From IMG/VR virus record IMGVR_UViG_3300013119_000212, positions 1-35,304 of that record: a DNA stretch of 35,304 nt. One strand, written 5' to 3'. Below are positions 6,577 to 12,981 of this stretch, piece after piece. How positions within the stretch are numbered: the first letter of the stretch is position 1; each line of letters opens with the position of its first letter. The stretch is from a virus. The notes below the pieces were generated by a model. The model searched no databases and was not told the DNA's origin. It saw only the letters and a program-made list of their open reading frames with translations. The translations under genes and the position numbers were made by a program.

Positions 6577-8541
6577 CTATAGTTTCTGATAGTTAGTTAA
6601 TATCTTGCCTTCAGCTTCCAAAGGAATACCAGCTCCCCATTCAGGCAATTCACAAATTAAAGATTCAAACTGAGATATATCAGCCTTATCTTTTGGTATT
6701 TCAGCAATGATCTCGTCATACACACTGAAGAGAACATCATAACCTGAGCTCTTAGCTTGTTGAGCTCCATAATACATTAAATCTCTAGCAATAGCTTGAA
6801 TGGCGTTCTCTGTAAGCTTTCCACCGTAAGTGGTTTCACGTAGCCATTTGCCATTTATTTGTTTCTTATATGATACTGCTCTACGCTTTGATCCCCATGG
6901 TGTAGTTGCTTTAATGATCTTCACATCTGGATAAGACATGAATCTTCCAGATGGTAACTTCATTAAAAGAAAAGTTATTCCACTTTTAGTTTTCATAGTC
7001 TTAAAAGCAATTCTTCCTTTGGCTGCGTATGTAATTTGACCAGTAATACAGGATTGCATTGACTTGCGGTCAAGGTCATCCCATAGAGCTACAACTTCTG
7101 GATAATCACTACGATAAGATTCAATTGATTGTTGAGCTAAATCTTCAGGTACTTCAACTCCAAATCTTTCGCAAGATCCAATAAAGCCTTTCCAACCTAA
7201 GCCAAAGCCAGCACCAAGAATAACTTGTTTTCCTGTCCATCTTTGTTTATCTGTTACTTGGCTATATGGAGTACTGTAAATGGTTGAAGCCATATCTTTA
7301 TATAAATCAATTCCATCATGATACTTACGTAAGCCATCCATTGAATGAGCTAACCAAAAGACTAATCGTGCTTCAATTGAAGCATAATCTGCGACAGCTA
7401 ATACATGATTATTAGGCGCACGTATTATTCCTCTAATGGCAGTCGAGGCAGTCTTCAAATATGAAGAGTACTTATCATTAATGCAATCAACATTACAGAC
7501 TTGAAGATCTTTAATGAGCTCATCCATTGATTTATAATTTACACTTGGCTTTGGAAGATTATTCAAGTTAAGTAGCTTAGAAATTGTACGACCAGTATGA
7601 GCACCAAAGGATATTATCATTCCATAAATCTTATCATCAATTGATGAGTTAATGTAACGGTAGTATTTACCGGTAGAAGATTTTCCTGAGTGTTGGCGCA
7701 TCAAAAGCAATTCTTCAGTTACTTCATCAAGCTCTCCATAAACTCCATCGAGCATTTCTTGTATAGTATCGGCTGCACAATTAGGTATATCTTGACTTAC
7801 ACATTCATGTACCCACTTTTTAAGCCTTTGTACTTGAGTCATTTTAGTAATGATACCACCAGTAATTTCTTCAGCACGTTCAGCAAATGTAGCCTGAATA
7901 TCAAGTACATTATTATATATGCGTTGAGCCAAAGCAGTATCAATAGTTACTCCATGTAAATTACTTTCTAAGTCTAACTGAATATCGAGCAGTTCATTAG
8001 GTTTGAAGTCAGGAAGGTTCTCCCATATTGCTCTACTTACACGAGTATCTTGTTTACAATACTCCATGAATCTTTCTTTTTCTCTTGGTCTATCATTCAT
8101 TAAAGTAAATGGTGGACAAGAAAAAAGCTTGATTAGGTTTTTACCTTCATCAAGCTTTTCAGTTATATTAAGTGTTGAAGCGCAAGCACTAAGACTAAGT
8201 GGTAATCCTGCTCTTCCAGCCATATGCATAGTATCTAACCATTGAGATACATGTGGCATTGGCCAATGATATTTGGGAACCATAACATATTTGAATATTG
8301 CTATTTCAAATAAGCAGTTATGAGCTATGATTTTGTATCCATTACGAATACACTTATGTAATAAACCTATTTGTGGTGAAAAGGGATTGTCAACACAAAT
8401 AGGTTCGCCATCTTCTACTATATACGAGACCAATAAGAAGTCTGTAGAAGGGTCTGCAGCATATGCAAATGATCCATCCTCAATACTCCTCTCTGACTTG
8501 GTCTCGAAATCAATAAATACACATTTTTCGAGATTTGCCAT
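6577..8541 (-). CDS. DNA polymerase, family A (phage type), with 3'-5' exonuclease
   Basis: A 654-residue replicative polymerase. The N-terminal DnaQ-like proofreading domain shows FIDFETK (Asp11, Glu13), AHNCLFEIAIF (74-83) and YCKQD (161-165). The polymerase domain shows motif A ADYASIEAR (384-392, Asp385), motif B RWTGKQVILGAG (Arg434, Lys438) and motif C SVYDEI (Asp609). In motif B the residue matching E. coli Pol I Phe762 is Leu442. It lacks a 5'-3' exonuclease domain, as usual for phage enzymes of this length. ATG 8541 follows AAGGA. The gene sits directly behind a hairpin terminator and has no promoter of its own that I can see, so it probably depends on read-through from the DUF2815 promoter. 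Confidence 0.95.
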   Translation of the reverse strand: MANLEKCVFIDFETKSERSIEDGSFAYAADPSTDFLLVSYIVEDGEPICVDNPFSPQIGLLHKCIRNGYKIIAHNCLFEIAIFKYVMVPKYHWPMPHVSQWLDTMHMAGRAGLPLSLSACASTLNITEKLDEGKNLIKLFSCPPFTLMNDRPREKERFMEYCKQDTRVSRAIWENLPDFKPNELLDIQLDLESNLHGVTIDTALAQRIYNNVLDIQATFAERAEEITGGIITKMTQVQRLKKWVHECVSQDIPNCAADTIQEMLDGVYGELDEVTEELLLMRQHSGKSSTGKYYRYINSSIDDKIYGMIISFGAHTGRTISKLLNLNNLPKPSVNYKSMDELIKDLQVCNVDCINDKYSSYLKTASTAIRGIIRAPNNHVLAVADYASIEARLVFWLAHSMDGLRKYHDGIDLYKDMASTIYSTPYSQVTDKQRWTGKQVILGAGFGLGWKGFIGSCERFGVEVPEDLAQQSIESYRSDYPEVVALWDDLDRKSMQSCITGQITYAAKGRIAFKTMKTKSGITFLLMKLPSGRFMSYPDVKIIKATTPWGSKRRAVSYKKQINGKWLRETTYGGKLTENAIQAIARDLMYYGAQQAKSSGYDVLFSVYDEIIAEIPKDKADISQFESLICELPEWGAGIPLEAEGKILTNYQKL

Positions 8542-8557
8542 ACCATATCCTTATATT

Positions 8558-8591
8558 AAAAAACCCACGTACCGATTTCTCAGTACGTGGG
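8558..8591 (-). terminator. rho-independent terminator between DUF2815 and DNA polymerase genes
   Basis: On the minus strand a perfect 9-bp stem (CCCACGTAC with GTACGTGGG, loop of 10) is followed at once by six T residues. It lies 15 bases after the DUF2815 stop and 16 bases before the polymerase start. Partial termination here would give more single-strand-binding protein than polymerase. Confidence 0.85.
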
Positions 8592-8606
8592 AAGAGGAGG
8601 AATCCT

Positions 8607-9200
8607 TTAGAACTCGTCGTTAGTTACTTTAGCATCTGCGAATTCCTTAAAATCATCTTCAGCATTAACAGTTCCATCAAGACGGTCTGCATCAGCCCAC
8701 TTGAGAAGGTTGTTAAGACCAGTTCCTACACCTTTATTACCTGAAGTATCATAACCATAGAAGTTAAGAGAGGCTCGAGCTTCACAACCAGAATAGAACT
8801 CATCACGATCCATGATAGGATTGAGATTACGGTCAACAAGTCCTGGTTGGTTTTTAGAGCCAGCATTAATGAAGAAAGAATTCTCCCATTCGACTCCATC
8901 ACGCTCTTCATCTCCATCTCCCATAGGACACTTAAGATTCTTTGGCCATTTGTGCCAATCAGCTCCAAATTTCTTAGCTGCTGCGTTAGCAATAGCTTGT
9001 GCTACTGGCTTAAGTTCAGCAAGATTATCTTTATTGAAGATCATACCAATCGAATATTTGAGGTCTCCATTTGGAGTTTCTCTTGGCTCAAATACAAAAG
9101 CAAAGGTAGAGCGGAATACTGGGGTTTTAACCCGATTAGAACCATTGGCCTCCGGTGTAACTTTGAAGGTTTCAATCATACGTTTCATACTAATAGACAT
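8607..9200 (-). CDS. DUF2815 protein, single-stranded-DNA-binding-like
   Basis: A 197-residue protein of the DUF2815 type (an OB-fold, single-strand-binding-like family that accompanies PolA and DUF2800 in phage replication modules). Recognisable parts: RVKTPVFRSTFAFVFEPRETPNGD, here split by variable positions, then IGMIFNKDN, a WHKWP.NLKCPMGDGDEERD segment, and the C-terminal FYSGCEARASLNFYGY with the Gly-rich GNKGVGTGLNNLLKW. The tail is acidic and ends in Phe (NDEF), like the partner-binding tails of SSBs. ATG 9200 has AAGGAAA upstream. It is the first gene after promoter P1 and the last before a strong terminator, a layout that allows very high expression, as expected for a protein needed in stoichiometric amounts. 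Confidence 0.85.
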   Translation of the reverse strand: MSISMKRMIETFKVTPEANGSNRVKTPVFRSTFAFVFEPRETPNGDLKYSIGMIFNKDNLAELKPVAQAIANAAAKKFGADWHKWPKNLKCPMGDGDEERDGVEWENSFFINAGSKNQPGLVDRNLNPIMDRDEFYSGCEARASLNFYGYDTSGNKGVGTGLNNLLKWADADRLDGTVNAEDDFKEFADAKVTNDEF

Positions 9201-9228
9201 ATTATTTCCTTAATAACAAGTTGACATA

Positions 9229-9252
9229 AATGAGTTAATTTTTTAACTCATT
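9229..9252 (-). promoter_or_regulatory. 5'-end stem-loop of the DUF2815 transcript
   Basis: A perfect 10-bp inverted repeat (AATGAGTTAA, TTTT or AAAA loop, TTAACTCATT). It begins 5 bases after the -10 box of promoter P1, so the predicted mRNA starts at or within one base of the stem. Such 5'-terminal hairpins protect mRNA from decay; an operator for a dimeric regulator is the alternative. Confidence 0.65.
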
Positions 9253-9257
9253 GGTAT

Positions 9258-9286
9258 ATTATAACACAAGTATATACTCGTGTAAA
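9258..9286 (-). promoter_or_regulatory. sigma70-type promoter P1 (drives DUF2815 gene)
   Basis: Minus strand: TTTACA (9286-9281), exactly 17 bases, then TATAAT (9263-9258), with TG one base before the -10 box (extended -10). Predicted start near 9251, about 50 bases before the DUF2815 ATG. It lies immediately downstream of the dCMP deaminase stop, in a gap otherwise without genes. Confidence 0.85.
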
Positions 9287-9294
9287 CCACTAAA

Positions 9295-9744
9295 TTAAAT
9301 TAACCGATAGAATCTACCTCCTTTTTCCCAAAGCTCAAGTGACTCGGCATGAGCGTATTGCCTATTAAAAAAGAGCCATTCACACGGAGTTGCTAATAAA
9401 GCTTTTATGCAATGGACACAAGGAGAAACCGTTACATAAGCTGCGTAAATCTGACTAGGATTTAGGCAATGTGCAATAGCATTTATCTCCGCGTGAATGG
9501 ACTCACACTTATCAAGTTCAGTACCGGATTTTGCATTAGCTCCGGCACAAGGCTTATCAATACAATGGACTGTTCCACTTGGTACACCGTTATATCCAGT
9601 CGATATTACGTGATTATCTTTGTCAACCAAGACACAACCGACTTTACGTCTAGCACACGTACTTCTTTCAGAAACTAAACACGCCATTTTAAGATAGTAG
9701 TTTTCGATGCTAATTCTTTTAGATACAATCTCTAAGTGCGGCAT
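9295..9744 (-). CDS. deoxycytidylate (dCMP) deaminase
   Basis: A 149-residue zinc enzyme converting dCMP to dUMP, which feeds dTMP synthesis. The zinc and catalytic motifs are clear: HAEINAI (His84, Glu86 as proton shuttle) and SPCVHC (Cys109, Cys112). The N-terminal part (SERSTCARRKVGCVLVDKD) is typical of phage and bacterial dCMP deaminases, and the length matches. I chose ATG 9744 because it has GAGAG 7 bases upstream and starts just before the conserved region; the frame is open further upstream inside the glucosyltransferase gene. It overlaps that gene by 26 bases. In T4 the homologous enzyme works together with dCMP hydroxymethylase, dCTPase and dNMP kinase, whose counterparts precede it here. 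Confidence 0.92.
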   Translation of the reverse strand: MPHLEIVSKRISIENYYLKMACLVSERSTCARRKVGCVLVDKDNHVISTGYNGVPSGTVHCIDKPCAGANAKSGTELDKCESIHAEINAIAHCLNPSQIYAAYVTVSPCVHCIKALLATPCEWLFFNRQYAHAESLELWEKGGRFYRLI

Positions 9745-10795
9745 GTAATTTCTCTCGTTCGGTGCATTCATTATAGTTGGTGAGTATGAAGTTGGTAGAC
9801 TCCTTCGCCAATGTTTCTGCATGAGAATCAAACTCCATTATTTGACTTGGTTTATCGATATAAAGTTCTGGATATTTTGATTGATAGAAATTCATATAAG
9901 TATCCAAATCTCTATCAATATAAGTAAGACAGCCAGCAATAATAGATTCATACATCCTAAGAGTAAAGTAGTTGTTTTCATAATGTTTGTCTCCAATGAT
10001 TATTGTTCCTCTTGCTTTCTTCATTGTGGGAATAAAGTTTTGATAGCTGACAGCCTTATGTTTAGTTACATGCGGATAATCAAGTATGCCACGTAAGTTC
10101 CCGAAAAGTAGATTGCAAAACATAGGATCAGTAAAATACTTTTCAATTTTCTTTCGCTTATGCGCATTACGTGTGGCTCCTCCAAAAGCTAAATCATATG
10201 GGCGTTCATCAAATCCTTTATAACCTTCATATTTGGCGAGCGTAATACCCGCTAAAATAGTCTGAGCCCAAGGATAATGTAACATTCCTCTTGGTTTTAT
10301 ATTGTCTTCTTTCTTTTCGATTTCTTTATGGACTTTAAGAAGATTTTGACCTTGAGTAAGATATACAACTTTAGCAGGGTCAATGAAGAATTCTGATTCA
10401 GAATAGGATTGTGCCCACTCGCGGTTTTGTATAGAAGGCCATAGTTGTTTAAAAGGAAGTTGACCATCTGTCTGCGCATAAATAATACTCGTGTTAGTTT
10501 TAGAAAGTTTGCGATAGAGGGTTAAAAGATTAGGATCTTCAGCTCCACCAAAGAAATTGATACTAAAGTTGAAAAGCAATACAATATCAAAAGCGTCAAA
10601 GTCTACGTCATTAATGTCAACAAAGCTAAGGACGTCTGGAATATAAGTATTGCGTGTCTTCTTAGTAACAATAGTAACATCAATAGCTTTAGGATCAATT
10701 TGCCTTAATGCATAAAGAATATCTGCATTAGCTGCTGATCTATTGCTCTTTGAAAATGTAATATTAGTTCCGCCTTTACAAATCGCTATTCTCAT
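9719..10795 (-). CDS. DNA beta-glucosyltransferase, T4 bgt-like
   Basis: A 358-residue protein that closely resembles T4 beta-glucosyltransferase (351 residues), which transfers glucose from UDP-glucose to 5-hydroxymethylcytosine in DNA. Compared with the T4 protein as I remember it, matching blocks run the whole length: the start MRIAICKGG, FSINFFGG (77-84), TDGQLPFKQLWP with Asp110 (T4 catalytic Asp100), AFGGATRN with Arg209 (T4 Arg191), and IIIGDKHYENNYFTLRMYES with Asp269, Arg280 and Glu283 (T4 Asp258, Arg269, Glu272). GT-B fold expected. ATG 10795 overlaps the hydroxymethylase stop (ATGA) and has GGAGG 8 bases upstream; a TTG at 10810 is unlikely. The next gene upstream, a dCMP hydroxymethylase candidate, would supply the acceptor base. 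Confidence 0.9.
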   Translation of the reverse strand: MRIAICKGGTNITFSKSNRSAANADILYALRQIDPKAIDVTIVTKKTRNTYIPDVLSFVDINDVDFDAFDIVLLFNFSINFFGGAEDPNLLTLYRKLSKTNTSIIYAQTDGQLPFKQLWPSIQNREWAQSYSESEFFIDPAKVVYLTQGQNLLKVHKEIEKKEDNIKPRGMLHYPWAQTILAGITLAKYEGYKGFDERPYDLAFGGATRNAHKRKKIEKYFTDPMFCNLLFGNLRGILDYPHVTKHKAVSYQNFIPTMKKARGTIIIGDKHYENNYFTLRMYESIIAGCLTYIDRDLDTYMNFYQSKYPELYIDKPSQIMEFDSHAETLAKESTNFILTNYNECTEREKLHAALRDCI

Positions 10796-11598
10796 GGGCG
10801 GATCCTCCAATGGTGATCTTCTTCAGTTTTATCGCGGCAAGCCAAGAGAGAATCCGTTATATACTTCCAATCTGTTAAGCACTTATCAGGAATTCTAATG
10901 TGATCTGGTTGTTTCATTAAAGTGAGTATTTGGTCAGCCAATTCGTAATGTGTTTCATAGAGATGAGCTGATATTGCATGAAGAGTCTGAATTCCAAGAT
11001 CTACAATTGGTCGGCGCTCTTCATCGAGCTTTTGATTAAGTCGGGTGAGAACTCTAAGCGTCATGACTGTGAAATTAAACATGTCATATGGGCGGCCAAG
11101 TATAAGGTCATTTGATCGCATTGTAACTGTCGTATTGAGCTTTCCATCTCTAATGTTAAAGATCAAGCTCACTGTACAGCGGTAGTCTTTAGAGTGAATC
11201 GGGTTGGGAACCCAAATAGTCATTACTGCTTGACGTGTATGTGGATCATCGAATAATTGTTTAACGACATATTCGACTTGGCTTATAAACATAGGTCCAT
11301 AAGCTCCATTGAAGATGTATCCGTCATCTGAGAACTGAGCAATGTGCTTGTTATATGGAGCAATTTCTTCAGTGAGCATAGATCCAGAAGTAATCCAATA
11401 AGCTTCAGCAGCCATAAAAATATAGCTTAGTTTACGTCGAGAATGTTGACACACTGGATAATTCATATCGAACGATATTGTCTGATTCATTATCTCTTTG
11501 GTTTTCATACCTCTGACGGTAACGTCATTACCTCTTTGGTATGTGACGGCTAATGAAGATAACCAAGCAGCATTAGCACTTTCATAAGGGTAAATCAC
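10792..11598 (-). CDS. deoxycytidylate (dCMP) hydroxymethylase, thymidylate synthase family
   Basis: A 268-residue thymidylate-synthase-fold enzyme. Seen: Glu65 in EAYWITSG, catalytic Cys141 in DYRCTVSLIF, the phosphate-binding MRSND (Arg161, Asp164), and HLYETHYE. The position equal to Asn177 of E. coli ThyA, which selects dUMP, is Asp172 (LGRPYD), eight residues after Asp164 just as in T4 gp42, where Asp179 selects dCMP. T4 gp42 also has MRSND. I therefore call it dCMP hydroxymethylase (dCMP plus methylene-tetrahydrofolate gives 5-hydroxymethyl-dCMP) and not ThyA. I chose GTG 11598 because a perfect AGGAGG lies 6 bases upstream. It overlaps the kinase gene by 17 bases and the glucosyltransferase start by ATGA. 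The closest alternatives are a dUMP hydroxymethylase or a true ThyA. Confidence 0.82.
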   Translation of the reverse strand: MIYPYESANAAWLSSLAVTYQRGNDVTVRGMKTKEIMNQTISFDMNYPVCQHSRRKLSYIFMAAEAYWITSGSMLTEEIAPYNKHIAQFSDDGYIFNGAYGPMFISQVEYVVKQLFDDPHTRQAVMTIWVPNPIHSKDYRCTVSLIFNIRDGKLNTTVTMRSNDLILGRPYDMFNFTVMTLRVLTRLNQKLDEERRPIVDLGIQTLHAISAHLYETHYELADQILTLMKQPDHIRIPDKCLTDWKYITDSLLACRDKTEEDHHWRIRP

Positions 11599-12088
11599 GG
11601 GGTCCCTCCTGAGTGTAGTCATAAGTAATATAAGGAAGTGAAGTCACAGAATCAAAGTCATAAGCATAAAAGTCATAAACTTGTTCCATTAAATCCTGAT
11701 CTTTTACATATTCGCTATTAACGCGATTAGCCCAACCATTAATACATGTTTCTTTTGGTGGCAAGCATCTAATGACCTGAGCATTTAAAGCTTTGAATCT
11801 TTCTTCGATTGCGATATACTCATGGTCAAGTATGTGTTCATTGCGAATTATTTGTCCATAAATCCAAGAAGAAATATGACAGCGATTAAAGACGAAAGTT
11901 ACATCTGAAAATGTATGCTGAAGTATGTCCTCTACTTGGCGCAATTGGCCTCTGTAAGCTCGCATTGCATGAGCCTGAGATGGATAAGTGCTATTGTGAA
12001 AATAAATGACATCTTTCTTTGGCGTCATTCTTTGGATAAGAGTGTCTTTTCCTGAATGGTCAGGTCCTTCAAAGAGGTATATCATCAT
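11582..12088 (-). CDS. deoxynucleoside monophosphate kinase (thymidylate-kinase-like)
   Basis: A 168-residue P-loop kinase. Seen: Walker A FEGPDHSGKDTLI (residues 6-18) right at the N terminus, then NRCHISSWIYGQII (residues 68-81), which resembles the DR.. substrate region of thymidylate kinases, and a C-terminal half with Arg-rich lid-like elements (WANRVNSEYVKD). It probably phosphorylates dNMPs. Given the neighbours, the key substrate may be 5-hydroxymethyl-dCMP, the job of gp1 in T4, although the fold here looks like a Tmk-type kinase; this is inference. Two tandem ATGs (12088, 12085) follow GGAGG; the second has the better spacing. It overlaps the MazG-like gene by 20 bases and the hydroxymethylase gene by 17. 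Confidence 0.8.
   Translation of the reverse strand: MMIYLFEGPDHSGKDTLIQRMTPKKDVIYFHNSTYPSQAHAMRAYRGQLRQVEDILQHTFSDVTFVFNRCHISSWIYGQIIRNEHILDHEYIAIEERFKALNAQVIRCLPPKETCINGWANRVNSEYVKDQDLMEQVYDFYAYDFDSVTSLPYITYDYTQEGPRDLPL
11599..11610 (-). promoter_or_regulatory. ribosome binding site that sets a GTG start
   Basis: AGGAGG (11610-11605) followed by GACCCC and then GTG at 11598. It lies inside the end of the kinase gene. An in-frame ATG at 11622 sits before this site and has none of its own, so GTG is the likely start of the hydroxymethylase. Confidence 0.85.
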
Positions 12089-12470
12089 AACCCTCCAAAA
12101 TGCTTATATGATCTGGTCCTACCCAACCTTCTGGTTTGATAACATCCAAAGAAGAACCTCTTTTAGATTGTGAAGCATGTTTTGCTCGTTCTTTAGACAT
12201 GTTAGCTCTTTGAATCTCATTCCAATGTCTTTGACTATTAACTCCCATTATATCAAGAGTACCAACGGCGATATAAACCAAATCTAAAAGCGCATCAATT
12301 TGCTCTGGAAGGTCATCTCGGGCGATCGCTTCATCGTATTCATCGAGTTCTTCTTGGAGAAATTTACGTCGAAAATCTTGAATTTCAAAATCAAGAGTTG
12401 TTGGGTTTGGTGTATATCGTGGAACTCCATATTTTATATGGAAATCGGCTAAGTCCTTAAATACAGACAT
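12069..12470 (-). CDS. MazG-like nucleotide pyrophosphohydrolase (candidate dCTPase)
   Basis: A 133-residue all-alpha NTP pyrophosphatase of the MazG type. The metal-binding signature is present: Glu40, Glu41 and Glu44 in LQEELDEYDEA, then Glu56, Asp59 and Asp63 in EQIDALLDLVYIAVG. These enzymes hydrolyse dNTPs to dNMPs. In T4, gp56 of a related all-alpha class removes dCTP so that only hydroxymethyl-dCTP enters DNA and also supplies dCMP for the hydroxymethylase. As the first gene of the kinase, hydroxymethylase and glucosyltransferase run, the same role is likely here, but substrate specificity cannot be read from the sequence. ATG 12470 follows AAGGAG at 6-7 bases. Confidence 0.82.
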   Translation of the reverse strand: MSVFKDLADFHIKYGVPRYTPNPTTLDFEIQDFRRKFLQEELDEYDEAIARDDLPEQIDALLDLVYIAVGTLDIMGVNSQRHWNEIQRANMSKERAKHASQSKRGSSLDVIKPEGWVGPDHISILEGYDDIPL

Positions 12471-12499
12471 GTTGTCTCCTTGTGTTTGATAATTTTGAA

Positions 12500-12536
12500 G
12501 CCCTTTGAAGGGCCATCGGCGTTACCCGGATGGCCC
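12500..12536 (-). promoter_or_regulatory. two mutually exclusive hairpins before the MazG-like gene
   Basis: On the minus strand GGGCCATC pairs with GATGGCCC (12536-12529 with 12517-12510, loop 11). The 3' arm of this stem is also part of a second hairpin, GCCCT with AGGGC around TCAA (12513-12500). Only four A and two T follow, so it is a weak terminator at best; an attenuator or RNA-processing site between the upstream small gene and the DNA-modification genes is possible. Confidence 0.5.
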
Positions 12537-12550
12537 TATACAGGGATTAC

Positions 12551-12877
12551 TTAGAAAGTCTCTTCAGTAGCTTCGGTTGCTTCAACTTCAGAGTCATCCT
12601 TAGAAGCGCGCTTCTTAGGCTCATACTCTTCGACTGAAGCTCCATCAACTTCGATAGTGCCATGAATGAAGTCATAGTTAATATCGCCCATAGTCAAGCC
12701 ATTGTCAAGAGCTTCTTGAACATTAGCTGGAGCTGGATTAGTGAGGTAACCCTGGAAGCGGTCATAAGACGCAGAACCTTCACGCTTAGGATTCTCAGTT
12801 ACATTAACGACAATAGCAGCTTCCTTAGTGATACCAACTGCCTTCTTCTTCATTACTAGTGCGGACTCATCAGACAT
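12551..12877 (-). CDS. small conserved phage protein, 'NPKR...YD..G' family
   Basis: A 108-residue protein starting at ATG 12877 behind AAAGGAG. The middle part, NPKREGSASYDRFQGYL then VQEALDNGLTMGDINYDFIHG, follows a pattern I recognise from small phage proteins of unknown function (basic NPKR, R(Y/F)..Y, a short helix, then (D)(L/I).YD...G). The protein at 19697-19960 shares the same pattern. The C terminus is a long acidic tail (DDSEVEATEATEETF). It is the first gene after promoter P2, about 63 bases from the predicted mRNA start, so it heads the operon that continues, past a hairpin, into the DNA-modification genes. A small nucleic-acid or protein-binding regulator is a guess. Confidence 0.7.
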   Translation of the reverse strand: MSDESALVMKKKAVGITKEAAIVVNVTENPKREGSASYDRFQGYLTNPAPANVQEALDNGLTMGDINYDFIHGTIEVDGASVEEYEPKKRASKDDSEVEATEATEETF

Positions 12878-12916
12878 AATAGTCTCCTTTCTTAAAAGTT
12901 AAATTGAAAATAAACA

Positions 12917-12940
12917 CATACATAAGTTTATTTATGTATG
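12917..12940 (-). promoter_or_regulatory. 5'-end stem-loop of the P2 transcript
   Basis: A 9-bp inverted repeat (CATACATAA and TTATGTATG, 6-base loop). It begins 5 bases after the P2 -10 box, the same distance as the unrelated stem-loop at P1. The predicted mRNA therefore opens with the hairpin. Confidence 0.65.
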
Positions 12941-12945
12941 GGTCT

Positions 12946-12974
12946 ATTATATAATAAATGGTTTCCGTTGTAAA
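12946..12974 (-). promoter_or_regulatory. sigma70-type promoter P2 (drives 12877-9295 operon)
   Basis: Minus strand: TTTACA (12974-12969), 17 bases, TATAAT (12951-12946). Predicted start near 12939. It lies directly after the SNF2 helicase stop codon and before the small acidic gene and the hydroxymethylcytosine genes. Confidence 0.85.
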
Positions 12975-12981
12975 CCACTTT

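Noticed and set aside
9295-9831. Longer dCMP deaminase starting at 9831
   Set aside because: The extra 29 residues overlap the glucosyltransferase gene and precede the family's usual N terminus; ATG 9744 has a ribosome site.
10792-11622. Annotation as ordinary thymidylate synthase with ATG start 11622
   Set aside because: The key Asn is Asp, the motif is MRSND as in T4 gp42, and AGGAGG points to GTG 11598.
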